Source of the DNA: Paragordius varius
Lineage: Eukaryota; Nematomorpha
Direction of reading: 5' to 3'
Length of the DNA: 64,000 bases
Assembly: GCA_964247055.1 (NCBI GenBank)
Contig: OZ176056.1
Span: 9,176,001 to 9,240,000, forward strand
In this document: piece by piece, positions 32,963 to 45,500 of the stretch
How the letters are laid out: each line of letters opens with the position of its first letter
Position numbering within the stretch: position 1 is the first letter of the stretch
Notes under the pieces: model-generated
What the model was told of the DNA's origin: nothing
The model's database searches: none
What the model saw: the letters and a program-made list of their open reading frames with translations, nothing else
Made by a program: the position numbers and the translations under genes

Positions 32963-33180
32963 CACCGGTAGGAAGCCGAGTAGTCTTCGACTAAACAGAT
33001 GATGATAAACAAATTAGAGTACATACCTCGCTCGATAGTTTTGACCTTTATTTTTAACAATTCTCATCATTGATCAAAATTTCAAATACGCTTCATATAG
33101 CGATTAATTCCGGCGGTTAGAGCATCGGTATCAAGTCGAGTAAACAGATAATGGTATTCAAATTTATATATCACAATCTC
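32963..33180 (+). repeat. tRNA-like repeat (degenerate tRNA/SINE)
   Basis: CGGCGGTTAGAGCATCGG (33111-33128) is a standard tRNA D-arm/A-box sequence. GGTATTCAAATTT about 26 nt later resembles a T-arm/B box, so 33101-33172 has tRNA size. The anticodon arm is not convincing, so it is a pseudogene or SINE head. A related piece (CGGTAGGAAGCCGAGTAG, then TAAACAGATGATGATAAAC) lies at 32966-33010, so the sequence is repeated. Confidence 0.45.
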
Positions 33181-33199
33181 CTGAATGATTCAGCTAACA

Positions 33200-36100
33200 G
33201 TTAAATTATTAATCAAACAAAAGAACTTGAGACGGCAGGATATATATCAAGTTACTCAATAAAATACTTTTCTATAAAAACCACACGATGAAATTAAAAT
33301 TCCTGGGAAGATTATTTGATAACAATAATTAGTATATTTTTTTATTCGGTCTCAAGATTATATATTTTGCCCATCTCAATATATTATATTACTGCCATGT
33401 ATAAAAAGAAAATATTTATCAAGACGTTAGTAGTCTAATATTCATTAAAATTATTTAAAATTATGTTTAATTATAAAAATTTATTGGTAATACAACATTT
33501 TCACTAGTTTACCATCAAAATGAATGGCCAATATTGTAAATTTTGTCGACATACTATTTTTTAAAATAAATATTATTTGATAACTTTCTCTTATTGGATT
33601 TGATTGAAACGAAAAACATGTTGACACTTTTTTGTAAATTATATTTATATATGCTATAATTATATATTGTACAAACCTAAAACTCACCTAATAATATATA
33701 TTAGCCACTTTTGAGCCTCGACTGGGGATACTGATTGTTAATAAAACCTAATATGGGCGGCTATGAGTTCAATAATGAATTATCACAAAGTCTGTTAAAT
33801 CAAGTCACCGTGTTATATATAATTTTGTAAAATTTCATAATACTAATTAAACTGGTTTTTAATTTAAAACATATGCTATCTGTGGGTTATTTGATAAATC
33901 AGTAATACCGCGATTCCACACTAAAATTTAATAAAATTTTGCATAATCTTTAGTTAAAACCGTCTTTTTCACTTGCTATCGACCAAAACACTATAGATCT
34001 TTATTAAATAAATAATTTTATTTTAAGGGGTTAGAAGAGATTTGTACCAAAACAAAAATAACAATATCCCTAATTATTTACGTTTACTTTTCATTCTCCA
34101 TTTTTTACAATCTTAAAAATGTTAAATAGTTTTTATAGAGTACTTTAAAATATATGCGAGAGCGCTATTAACTATCTTGATCGTAAATGTATTCACGATA
34201 ACAATGCAGACTTACACTATTTAGACCGCAAGCCACTAGTCAAGTGTGCTAGCTATTAATTAACTTATAATCACATCCCAAGATTTTTTTATTTAATCAT
34301 GATATTAAACCTAAAACTTCCATTTATAAAACCCAGACTGGTATTTATTAAATTTATGTAGCATTACGTATCAATAGAGGCGTGGCTTGCATTCTCGGTG
34401 CATGAATTCGTGATGCCGCCCCCTTCCATGCAACGCCTGCATTTTGCTGTAATCAAATTTAAACCGTACTCATAAATGGGTGATTTTTTATATATTATTT
34501 AAAAAAATAACTTTTAATTAACTATTTTCTTAAAATAAAATTGAAAAAATCCGGCGTCCCTTTTACTATGGCGCCAGGTCCATCAATCTCCTTATCCCCC
34601 ATTAATTACACCTCTGCGTATCAAATTAAACAATAATATTTATCAAATATTCGAACTTTTTAATTTATTGGCTATTAATAGTAAAAAGTGTGTGCGCGCG
34701 CATTAGCAAAACAATTTATTATGAACTTTGTACTAATCACCCTATAAAAAAATTTATTATTATTTTTTTATTTTATCAAAAACATAAATTATTGTAGTTA
34801 TGGTATTATCCAAATCAATGATTATAATTATTCTGTGCCAATCTATAAAAGGTATGATAACACTAGACAACAAATTTTAACTTTTTTTAACTGCCATTCT
34901 TGTAAATTTAAAATTTATTTCATTAAAGTACATAATTAATATATCTGAAAAGAAAATTGGTCTAGCATTCAAGAATTTTTTTATATTAGAGTTTATCGAT
35001 AATTTTTGGCCCCGATTTAACATTAAACTCGAAATTTCGAATATTAAAAGTTTTAGATATGAAGCCATGAATTTTATAATTATAAAGAGCGCAAAAAACT
35101 GCATCTTTTAAATGGAAGTAAGTCATTTAAATCAATCGGATGTAAAAGTTATTTGCATTTAAATGGTCGAAATTTTCAATCCTTAAATCAGTCAAGAATT
35201 TTTACAGACAAACTAATTTGAAAATCATATAAATTATTTTAATATAATTATTAGGGTTATATTAGTATTTAATTTAAAAAAATGTTTCAAAAAGCTTTTG
35301 GTTTGCTTTTTTAATAAAAATTATTATTATCATAAATATTTTACCTAGTGGATACTAAAATGCATAGTTATAACTGTAAATTTATTACATAATGGCTATA
35401 AAAGATCAGAAGTACCTTAAACTTTGTTTTTATCTTTAAAATTTCGAAATTATTAGCCTCGTATATAAAATAAATAATATTGATGAGATGGAAATTTTTA
35501 AAAATCAAAAAAATTGAAAATGGCTGTTTTGAGTGACATAAAAGCAATAAAAAAATGTTTTAATCAAAAAACTTTCTTGTGTTATCTTTTTTGGACATTC
35601 ATCAACATCTAAACAAAGTTTGAGCTATTTTTATCCATTAGTTTTAAAAATATAATAATTAAAAAAATGCTCTCGCTTCGCGCGTTTGTCGCTCTTTGTG
35701 TCCAATATTAACTGTCGATGTAATACATATTAGTATGAATTTTATGGAGTTTTTATTACTCTTTCGAATGATTTATTACAAATGGGCATTACTTGTATTT
35801 CAAAGAAAAGTATTTTTTAGTAAAATTTTGATAAAGAGGGCGCATAATCAAAAAAATCAAATTATACAAAATTCTTCCATCATAATTTTTATTTCAGATT
35901 TACTGTTAGAATGATACTAAATATCAGTAAATGCAAAAGACTCGAGTGGCAAAAAAACTTGTTGTCCTGTGTTATGGAATATTTATTTTATTGCTGTATT
36001 TTAAAACGCAGTGTATCTAAGCATTTAGTTGCTTGAATAGCTTGATTTTAAACTGCGAATATCTGAATTATAAATTTGATAGTTCACTCGAGGCGTAGTA

Positions 36101-36480
36101 AAATATTTTTTATCATTTGCTTTTTTAGGTAAACCACAAGCGGAGTTGCATATCAAACATGGACATTTATCATTTATTATAAAAAAATAATCTTTTTCCA
36201 ATTTATATCTATAAAAATATATCTTCTTTTTCTAGCTTGATTAATCATACTAAAATATAGGTTTAAAGGATACTGCTTTCGTTTTTCTTACATTTAAACT
36301 GTATAAGGGAATAAGGATTTAAAATTTGAAAGATTCATATGATTCTAAAAAATGATAAAACTCAGTAAATATATATTTTTAACAAGTAAATAAACATAAA
36401 ATAAAAATGAATCTAAAAAAATATATTATAATTTTGGCGGAAAAATGCGAAAATATTTATACATTTATTTTTAAATTTCA
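33200..36480. other. Mostly non-coding, with GC-richer islands
   Basis: AT-rich sequence with three islands that look unlike background (33695-33810, 34148-34259, 34370-34640), treated under findings. None gives a gene model with matching splice sites. Confidence 0.45.
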
Positions 36481-36486
36481 TTCCGA

Positions 36487-36519
36487 AGTCGACCGTGATC
36501 GACCGTTTGGCCACCCCAG
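36487..36519 (-). mobile_element. hAT-like terminal sequence
   Basis: On the minus strand this reads CTGGGGTGGCCAAACGGTCG, then ATCACGGTCGAC, a typical terminus of non-autonomous hAT elements (CAGGGGTGGCCAAAC..GATCG). The matching other end was not found, so only a remnant is claimed. Confidence 0.5.
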
Positions 36520-36647
36520 AACTCTATCATATATTTGGAATGAATCCAATTTTATGATTATGGTTTGACGTTATTTTGAAAAAAAAATACAATTTTATGC
36601 ATACAATATAATACAGTTGTCTAATTAAACATCATAATATTTTAAAG

Positions 36648-38134
36648 CAGTGGTCCCTGGGCTCGCGAAAACTTGGCTTACCGTGTGTTTTTATATGGCC
36701 TGCCATCATTTAGAAGTGGTTAATAAGTAAGATTAAAGTTTAACCATAAGCCTGCCTAAACGCAGCCTGTAAATAAGGACAACTTTTTTAGAAAATTTAG
36801 CATTTATTATTTCACCAGATATTTTATATATTCATATGTTTGCAAATAAACATGCTCAATGACTACCATGTGTCACGATTATAAATCTTAATTTTTGATT
36901 TAATGGTATGATAAAATCAAAATATACAACGAGGTTGATGGTTAAAATTTGCTAAACTTGTTGAAAGTATCAAGATCAAAAACACAACCAGATATTTACA
37001 TGAACTATCAAGGAATATTCAACAATAGAATGTCTATTAATAAATGAATATAATGAATGAATTATTATAGCCATAATGATTCATCTTTTTAAATTTTTAA
37101 TTAAAAAGGAGTGCAAAACTGCTTTCTTAGTCACATTATTATAATTATGTTAAGATGTTGTTAAAAATAGTTTTTTCCGTTTTTTTATATACTATTATTA
37201 AATTATAGAGAACTATTTTAATTTTATTTCTAAATGTAAGGGCCTAAAATTTTCTATTTTGAAAACGACACCTCCGGAAAAGATTGCAGAGCCTTTTATC
37301 TTAAAGGTTTTGTTTCCATCAAAAAGTTTGAAGTACGCTTCAACAAATTTTACTAAAAATTAAATTTGATACAAAACGTGCATTATTGAAAAAATATGTT
37401 TTTTGATGCCATAACCTAGCATTCGGTTGCGTTTTTAAAGGGTGAAAAATTATGGTGAAACGCGCATTTATAAAAATAAATATTAAAAATTATTTTGCTT
37501 CTAAATATTGTATATCATATAGTTAAGTGATATTTTTAGTATTAAGCATTTAGCTTTTTACCAAAAAAATTATTTGATATAATGTGCACTAGTATTGCGA
37601 TGTTTCGATATCGCGCATTTACCGCAAAAAATCCAAATAACTTTCTATCAGTGCGTAAGCAAAACCTAAAAAACCATGATAATCCTGATAAATTTTTCTA
37701 TCAGAATATCTCTTAAAATACATTAAATCAGGGTTTTGAAAAATGGCTTGGCATTCAGCATTTTCGAATCAAGAAATCTTGCGGGGCCGCAATCAAAAAC
37801 TTCAAACTTATGGATATTAATATAAAATTTATTGAAACATAAGACTGAGAAATTAGCGATGTTTATTCCACCAATTATTGTTATTTTCCAAAATCAACCT
37901 TTTAAGGAAATAATTTATCTAAATAGCTAATAGCGCAAAAAATATAATTTACCATTTATCCAATAGAAATCGTGTTTATGAAATTAAGGAGTATATGATA
38001 CGAATACCTAAAAATATATGTTAAAGGTAAGATGCTATAATTTTTACAAATTCAACTAAGTTTTTGCTTTATTTGGTATTTTCAAACTTTTCGAAATCAC
38101 GAAAAGAAACGTGGGCCTTGTGTTGGACACCCCT
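36648..38134. mobile_element. hAT-like element, decayed and nested
   Basis: The left end CAGTGGTCCCTGGGCTCGCG fits a hAT inverted end. The right end, read inward, is TTAGGGGTGTCCAACACAAG and then GCCCACG, also hAT-like. No clear 8-bp target duplication remains and no transposase is seen. A half copy of the palindromic family (37280-37735) lies inside it. Confidence 0.4.
37280..37735. mobile_element. Palindromic element, copy D (half)
   Basis: GAAGTACGCTTCAACAAATTT near 37330 equals the right-arm block of copy A (near 3735). The stretch ends CTATCAGAATATCTCTTAAA, the subterminal sequence of the family. Confidence 0.5.
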
Positions 38135-38579
38135 AACCTAAATAAATTAATCATGATTTAAAAGTATTTGCACTTCAAATAAACATTACAGTCCACTATT
38201 TCAAAATATTTAATACTTTAATGGTTATGGTAAAATTTGTGATTATAATCTAATTTTGATTTTCAATTTTTAATAGAATTTACTTGAATATATTAAATAT
38301 ATTTTATAATGTCAAATTTAAGTAAATTATAATTGATTGTTAAAGTGTAGGTTATTTATAATTATATTTTTACAACAACAATCATAAAAAATTCTAAAAC
38401 TTACTCAAAATTCCTATTATAACGAATTCTTAATTCTTTCTATTATTCCACTCTTGATTATTGCCTGAAATTATTTATAAATACAAACCTACAAAACTTT
38501 CTTATCGGTGATCTTATATCGGCACTCCAATCTAATCCTAAATTTTTTTCAACTATATTTTTAGCAAAAAATTGATACT

Positions 38580-38751
38580 ATGTGGCGCAATCCATTTAGA
38601 CGAAAAGAAGTCGCCGTATATCGTTGTAACGTTACATATCACGGGATGCTTCAATACAAGGATCAGTAAATTTTATATTTAATTTCTATATAGTTTCCCT
38701 CAAAAGTGGAGTTTGATATGGAAAGATAATCATTGCAAAGTTGAGACTCCG
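38580..38751 (+). CDS. 5' exons of an unknown gene joined by a 28-nt intron
   Basis: Exon 1 (38580-38665) starts MWRNPFRRKEVAVYRCNVTY and ends in phase 2 at GATCA|GTAAAT. The 28-nt intron (38666-38693, ending TATATAG) leads to exon 2 (38694-38751), HFPQKWSLIWKDNHCKVETP, which ends at CCG|GTAAAA. The unspliced frame stops at once. Both exons stand out in GC and codon use. The layout of a basic start, then VAVYRC..Y..ML..K...KWSLIWK, faintly recalls the N-terminal C2 (NT-C2) domain of EHBP1-type proteins, but this is only an impression. The next exon is uncertain: a 35-nt intron would give PYFVIKLPKIM. Less than 1 kb later the satellite begins, so the rest of the gene may lie beyond it or be lost. 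Confidence 0.5.
38666..38693 (+). other. 28-nt intron
   Basis: GTAAATTTTAT..TTCTATATAG, phase 2. It has the same donor and acceptor style as the 22- and 26-nt introns. Confidence 0.6.
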
Positions 38752-39095
38752 GTAAAATATTTTTAGTTTAACTACTTTTGTAAAAGCCATACTTTGTGAT
38801 AAAACTACCCAAAATAATGAGGTTAAAATGGATATACGCTAACCTAAAAAGTAAAAGCCAAAATTTTTTAATAAACACCCATATTATTTTTTCAAACCTT
38901 GATAGCCACAGAATATTTTAATCTATTAAATAATTGGGTTTTTTGGCAAATTATGTTTTTCTGAGATTATTTGAGATTGTTGAATTTGTAGTAGATTATC
39001 GACCATTAACGGTTTTATGGAAAAACATATTCCTCTCGGCTGTGTAGTGGGCTTTTTAAGATAATTTTGCAGTTAGGTTTTGGAGAGTGAAATTT

Positions 39096-39385
39096 ACAGT
39101 AAAAACTAAAATTATACGGAAAAACGTAAAAATATAAGGATCAATATTATTTTCTAAATGGCAACCATACTTTTTAAGTCTAGATTTATCTTAATATAAC
39201 TCATTGTTTTAAATGGCAAAGTCTGAAATGGAAATATATATTAATAACACAATCAAACAATGCTTTATTTTACGATTGTAACTAAATAGCTTATATGAGA
39301 AAAATTAGGGTTTAAGTATGGTTGTCTTTTAGATAAAAAATTTTGTCCTCTTGATATTTTTGTCCGTTAATTTCAATTTTTACAT
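39096..39385. mobile_element. Tc1/mariner-like MITE, copy D
   Basis: ACAGTAAAAACTAAAATTAT, then ACGGAAAAACG, at the left; TTTTTGTCCGTTAATTTCAA, then TTTTTACA, at the right. Confidence 0.75.
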
Positions 39386-39539
39386 TATAGTTTTAAATAT
39401 GATCGTCAGAATTGCCTTTTAAATATATTTTTTGTCTTTATAAAATTTTCAGTTTTTGCTATAGTGGAAAATATGCACCCCAAGTAGATATTACCCGTCG
39501 ATAACATCTATTTATTGGCTCTTACATGAAAATACCAGT

Positions 39540-42500
39540 TTTGTCAAAATTTATGTTGCCTAATAACTTTTTAGTGTTTCCAACAATCAAATAATTTTTC
39601 CAACAATCAAAATATGTTGCCTAATAACTTTTTAGTGTTTTCAACAATCAAACATATATATTCAAAATTCAAATAATTTTTCCAACAATCAAAATATGTT
39701 GCCTAATAACTTTTTAGGGTTTTCAACAATCAAACATATATTTTTATCAATCAAATAATTTTTCCAACAATCAAAATGTGTTGCCTAATAACTTTTTAGT
39801 GTTTTCAACAATCAAACATATATATTCAAAATTCAAATAATTTTTCCAACAATCAAAATATGTTGCCTAATAACTTTTTAGGGTTTCCAACAATCAAACA
39901 TAAATTTTATCAATCAAATAATTTTTCCAACAATCAAAATATGTTGCCCAATAACTTTTTAGTATTTCCAACAATCAAACATATATTTTTATCAATCAAA
40001 TAATTTTTCCAACAATCAAAATTAGTTCCCTAATAACTTTTTAGTGTTTCCAACAATCAAACATATATTTTTATCAATCAAATAATTTTTCCAACAATCA
40101 AAATTAGTTCCCTAATAATATTTTAGTGTTTCCAACAATCAAACATATATTTTTATCAATCAAATAATTTTCCAACAATCAAAATATGTTGCCTAATAAC
40201 TTTTTAGTGTTTTCAACAATCAAACATATATTTTTATCAATCAAATAATTTTTCCAACAATCAAAATTAGTTCCCTAATAACTTTTTAGTATTTCCAGCA
40301 ATCAAACATATATTTTTATCAATCAAATAATTTTTCCAACAATCAAAATATGTTGCCTAATAACATTTTAGTATTTCCAACAATCAAACATATATTTTTA
40401 TCAATCAAATAATTTTCCAACAATCAAAATATGTTGCCTAATAACTTTTTAGTGTTTTCAACAATCAAACATATATTTTTATCAATCAAATAATTTTTCC
40501 AACAATCAAAATTAGTTCCCTAATAACTTTTTAGTGTTTCCAACAATCAAACATATATTTTTATCAATCAAATAATTTTTCCAACAATCAAAATATGTTG
40601 CCCAATAACTTTTTAGTGTTTCCAACAATCAAACATATATTTATATCAATCAAATAATTTTTCCAACAATCAAAATATGTTGCCTAATAACTTTTTAGTG
40701 TTTCCAACAATCAAACATATATTTTTATCAATCAAATTATTTTTCCAACAATCAAAATATGTTGCCTAATAACTTTTTAGTGTTTCCAACAATCAAACAT
40801 ATATTTTTATCAATCAAATAATTTTTCCAACAATTAAAATATGTTACCGAATAACTTTTTAGTGTTTCCAACAATCAAACATATATTTTTATCAATCAAA
40901 TAATTATTCCAACAATCAAAATATGTTGCCTAACAACTTTTTAGTGTTTCCAACTATCAAACATATATTTTTATCAATCAAATAATTTTTCCAACAATCA
41001 AAATATGTAGCCTAATAACTTTTTATTGTATCCAAAAAACATATATTTTTAACATTCAAATAATTTTTCCAACAATCAAAATATGTTGCCTAATAACTTT
41101 TTATTGTATCCAAAAAACATATATTTTTATCAATCAAATAATTATTCCAACAATCAAAATATGTTGCCTAATAACTTTTTAGTGTTTTCAACAATCAAAC
41201 ATATATTTTCAACAATCAAATAATTTTTCCAACAATCAAAATATGTTGCCCAATAACTTTTTAGTGTTTCCAACAATCAAACATATATTTATATCAATCA
41301 AATAATTTTTCCAACAATCAAAATATGTAGCCTAATAACTTTTTATTGTATCCAAAAAACATATATTTTTATCAATCAAATAATTTTTCCAACAATCAAA
41401 ATATGTCACCTAATCACTTTTTAGTGTTTCCAACAATCAAACATATATTTTCAACATTCAAATAATTTTTCCAACAATCAAAATATGTTGCCCAATAATG
41501 TCTAAGTGTTTCCAACAATCAAACATATATTTATATCAATCAAATAATTTTTCCAACAATCAAAATATGTTGCCTAATAACTTTTTATTTTTTCCAAAAA
41601 TCAAACATATATTTTTATCAATCAAATAATTATTCCAACAATCAAAATATGTTGCCTAACAACTTTTTAGTGTTTCCAACAATCAAACTTATATTTTTAT
41701 CTATAAAATAATTTTTCCAACAATCAAAATATGTTGCCCAATAACTTTTTAGTGTTTCCAACAATCAAACATATATTTATATCAATCAAATAATTTTTCC
41801 AACAATCAAAATATGTAGCCTAATAACTTTTTATTGTATCCAATACTCAAACATATATTTTCAATCAAATAATTTTTCCAAAAATCAAAATATGTTGGCT
41901 AATAACTTTTTAGTGTTTTCAACAATCAAACATATATTTTCAACAATCAAATAATTTTTCCAACAATCAAAATATGTTGCCTAATAACTTTTTATTGTTT
42001 CCAAAAATCAAACATATATTTTTATCAATCAAATAATTATTCCAACAATCAAAATATGTTGCCTAATAACTTTTTAGTGTTTTCAACAATCAAACATATA
42101 TTTTCAACAATCAAATAATTTTTCCAACAATCAAAATATGTTGCCTAATAACTTTTTATTTTTTCCAAAAATCAAACATATATTTTTATCAATCAAATAA
42201 TTATTCCAACAATCAAAATATGTTGCCTAACAACTTTTTAGTGTTTTCAACAATCAAACATATATTTTATCAATCAAATAATTTTTCCAACAATCAAAAT
42301 ATGTAGCCTAATAACTTTTTATTGTATCCAAAAAACATATATTTTTATCAATCAAATAATTTTTCCAACAATCAAAATATGTTGCCTAATAACTTTTTAG
42401 TGTTTCCAAAAATCAAACATATATTATATCAATCAAATAATTTTTCCAACAATCAAAATATGTAGCCTAATAACTTTTTATTGTATCCAAAAAACATATA

Positions 42501-45500
42501 TTTTTATCAATCAAATAATTATTCCAACAATCAAAATATGTTGCCTAATAACTTTTTATTTTTTCCAAAAATCAAACATATATTTTTATCAATCAAATAA
42601 TTATTCCAACAATCAAAATATGTTGCCTAACAACTTTTTAGTGTTTTCAACAATCAAACATATATTTTATCAATCAAATAATTTTTCCAACAATCAAAAT
42701 ATGTAGCCTAATAACTTTTTATTGTATCCAAAAAACATATATTTTTATCAATCAAATAATTATTCCAACAATCAAAATATGTTGCCTAATAACTTTTTAG
42801 TGTTTGCAACAATCAAACATATATTTTATCAATCAAATAATTTTTCCAACAATCAATATATGTAGCCTAATAACTTTTTATTGTATCCAATACTCAAACA
42901 TATATTTTCAATCAAATAATTTTTCCAAAAATCAAAATATGTTGGCTAATAACTTTTTAGTGTTTTCAACAATCAAACATATATTTTCAACAATCAAATA
43001 ATTATTCCAACAATCAAAATATGTTGCCTAATAACTTTTTAGTGTTTTCAACAATCAAACATATATTTTCAACAATCAAATAATTTTTCCAACAATCAAA
43101 ATATGTAGCCTAATAACTTTTTATTGTATCCAAAAAACATATATTTTTATCAATCAAATAATTTTTCCAACAATCAAAATATGTTGCCTAATAACTTTTT
43201 AGTGTTTTCAACAATCAAACATATATTTTTAACATTCAAATAATTTTTCCAACAATCAAAATATGTCACCTAATCACTTTTTAGTGTTTCCAACAATCAA
43301 ACATATATTTTTATCAATCAAATAATTTTTCCAACAATCAAAATATGTTGCCTAATAACTTTTTAGTGTTTCCAACAATCAAACATATATTTTTATCAAT
43401 CAAATAATTTTTCCAACAATCAAAATATGTTGCCTAATAACTTTTTAGTGTTTCCAACTATCAAACATATATTTTTATCAATCAAATAATTTTTCCAACA
43501 ATCAAAATATGTTGCCTAATAACTTTTTAGTGTTTCCAACAATCAAACATATTTTTTTTTCAATCAAATTATTTTTCCAACAATCAAAATATGTTGACTA
43601 ATAACTTTTTAGTGTTTCCAACAATCAAACATATATTTTTATCAATCAAATAATTTTTCCAACAATTAAAATATGTTACCGAATAACTTTTTAGTGTTTC
43701 CAACAATCAAACATATATTTTCAACATTCAAATAATTTTTCCAACAATCAAAATATGTTGCCCAATAATGTCTAAGTGTTTCCAACAATCAAACATATAT
43801 TTTTATCAATCAAATTATTTTTCCAACAATCAAAATATGTTGACTAATAACTTTTTAGTGTTTCCAACAATCAAACATATATTTTTATCAATCAAATAAT
43901 TTTTCCAACAATCAAAATATGTCACCTAATCACTTTTTAGTGTTTCCAACAATCAAACTTATATTTTTATCTATCAAATAATTTTTCCAACAATCAAAAT
44001 ATGTTGCCCAATAACTTTTTAGTGTTTCCAACAATCAAACATATATTTATATCAATCAAATAATTTTTCCAACAATCAAAATATGTAGCCTAATAACTTT
44101 TTATTGTATCCAAAAAACATATATTTTTATCAATCAAATAATTTTTCCAACAATCAAAATATGTCACCTAATCACTTTTTAGTGTTTCCAACAATCAAAC
44201 ATATATTTTCAACATTCAAATAATTTTTCCAACAATCAAAATATGTTGCCCAATAATGTCTAAGTGTTTCCAACAATCAAACATATATTTTTATCAATCA
44301 AATAATTTTTCCAACAATCAAAATATGTTACCGAATCACTTTTTAGTGTTTCCAACAATCAAACATATATTTTTATCAATCAAATAATTTTTCCAACAAT
44401 CAAAATATGTTGCCTAATAACTTTTTAGTGTTTTCAACAATCAAACATCTATTTTTATCAATCAAAAAATTTTTCCAACAATCAAAATATGTTGCCTAAT
44501 AACTTTTTAGTGTTTCCAACAATCAAACATATATTTTTATCAATCAAATAATTTTTCCTACAATCAAAATATGTTGCCTAATAACTTTTTAGTGTTTCCA
44601 ACAATCAAACATATATTTTTATCAATCAAATTATTTTTCCAACAATCAAAATATGTTGCCCAATAATGTCTAAGTATTTCCAACAATCAAACATATATTT
44701 TTATCAATCAAATAATTTTTCCAACAATCAAAATATGTTGCCCAATAACTTTTTAGTGTTTCCAACAATCAAACATATATTTATATCAATCAAATAATTT
44801 TTCCAACAATCAAAATATGTTGCCTAATAACTTTTTAGTGTTTCCAACAATCAAACATATATTTTTATCAATCAAATTATTTTTCCAACAATCAAAATAT
44901 GTTGCCTAATAACTTTTTAGTGTTTCCAACAATCAAACATATATTTTTATCAATCAAATAATTTTTCCAACAATTAAAATATGTTACCGAATAACTTTTT
45001 AGTGTTTCCAACAATCAAACATATATTTTTATCAATCAAATAATTATTCCAACAATCAAAATATGTTGCCTAACAACTTTTTAGTGTTTCCAACTATCAA
45101 ACATATATTTTTATCAATCATTTTTCCAACAATCAAAATATGTTGCCTAATAACTTTTTAGTGTTTCCAACAATCAAACATATATTTTTATCAATCAAAT
45201 TATTTTTCCAACAATCAAAATATGTTGACTAATAACTTTTTAGTGTTTCCAACAATCAATATTTTTATCAATCAAATAATTTTTCCAACAATTAAAATAT
45301 GTTACCGAATAACTTTTTAGTGTTTCCAACAATCAAACATATATTTTCAACATTCAAATAATTTTTCCAACAATCAAAATATGTTGCCCAATAATGTCTA
45401 AGTGTTTCCAACAATCAAACATATATTTTTATCAATCAAATTATTTTTCCAACAATCAAAATATGTTGACTAATAACTTTTTAGTGTTTCCAACAATCAA

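Noticed and set aside
38752-38766. 15-nt intron GTAAAATATTTTTAG after the second exon at 38751
   Set aside because: The frame after it is AT-rich and stops after ten codons; a 35-nt alternative is as good, so neither is called.
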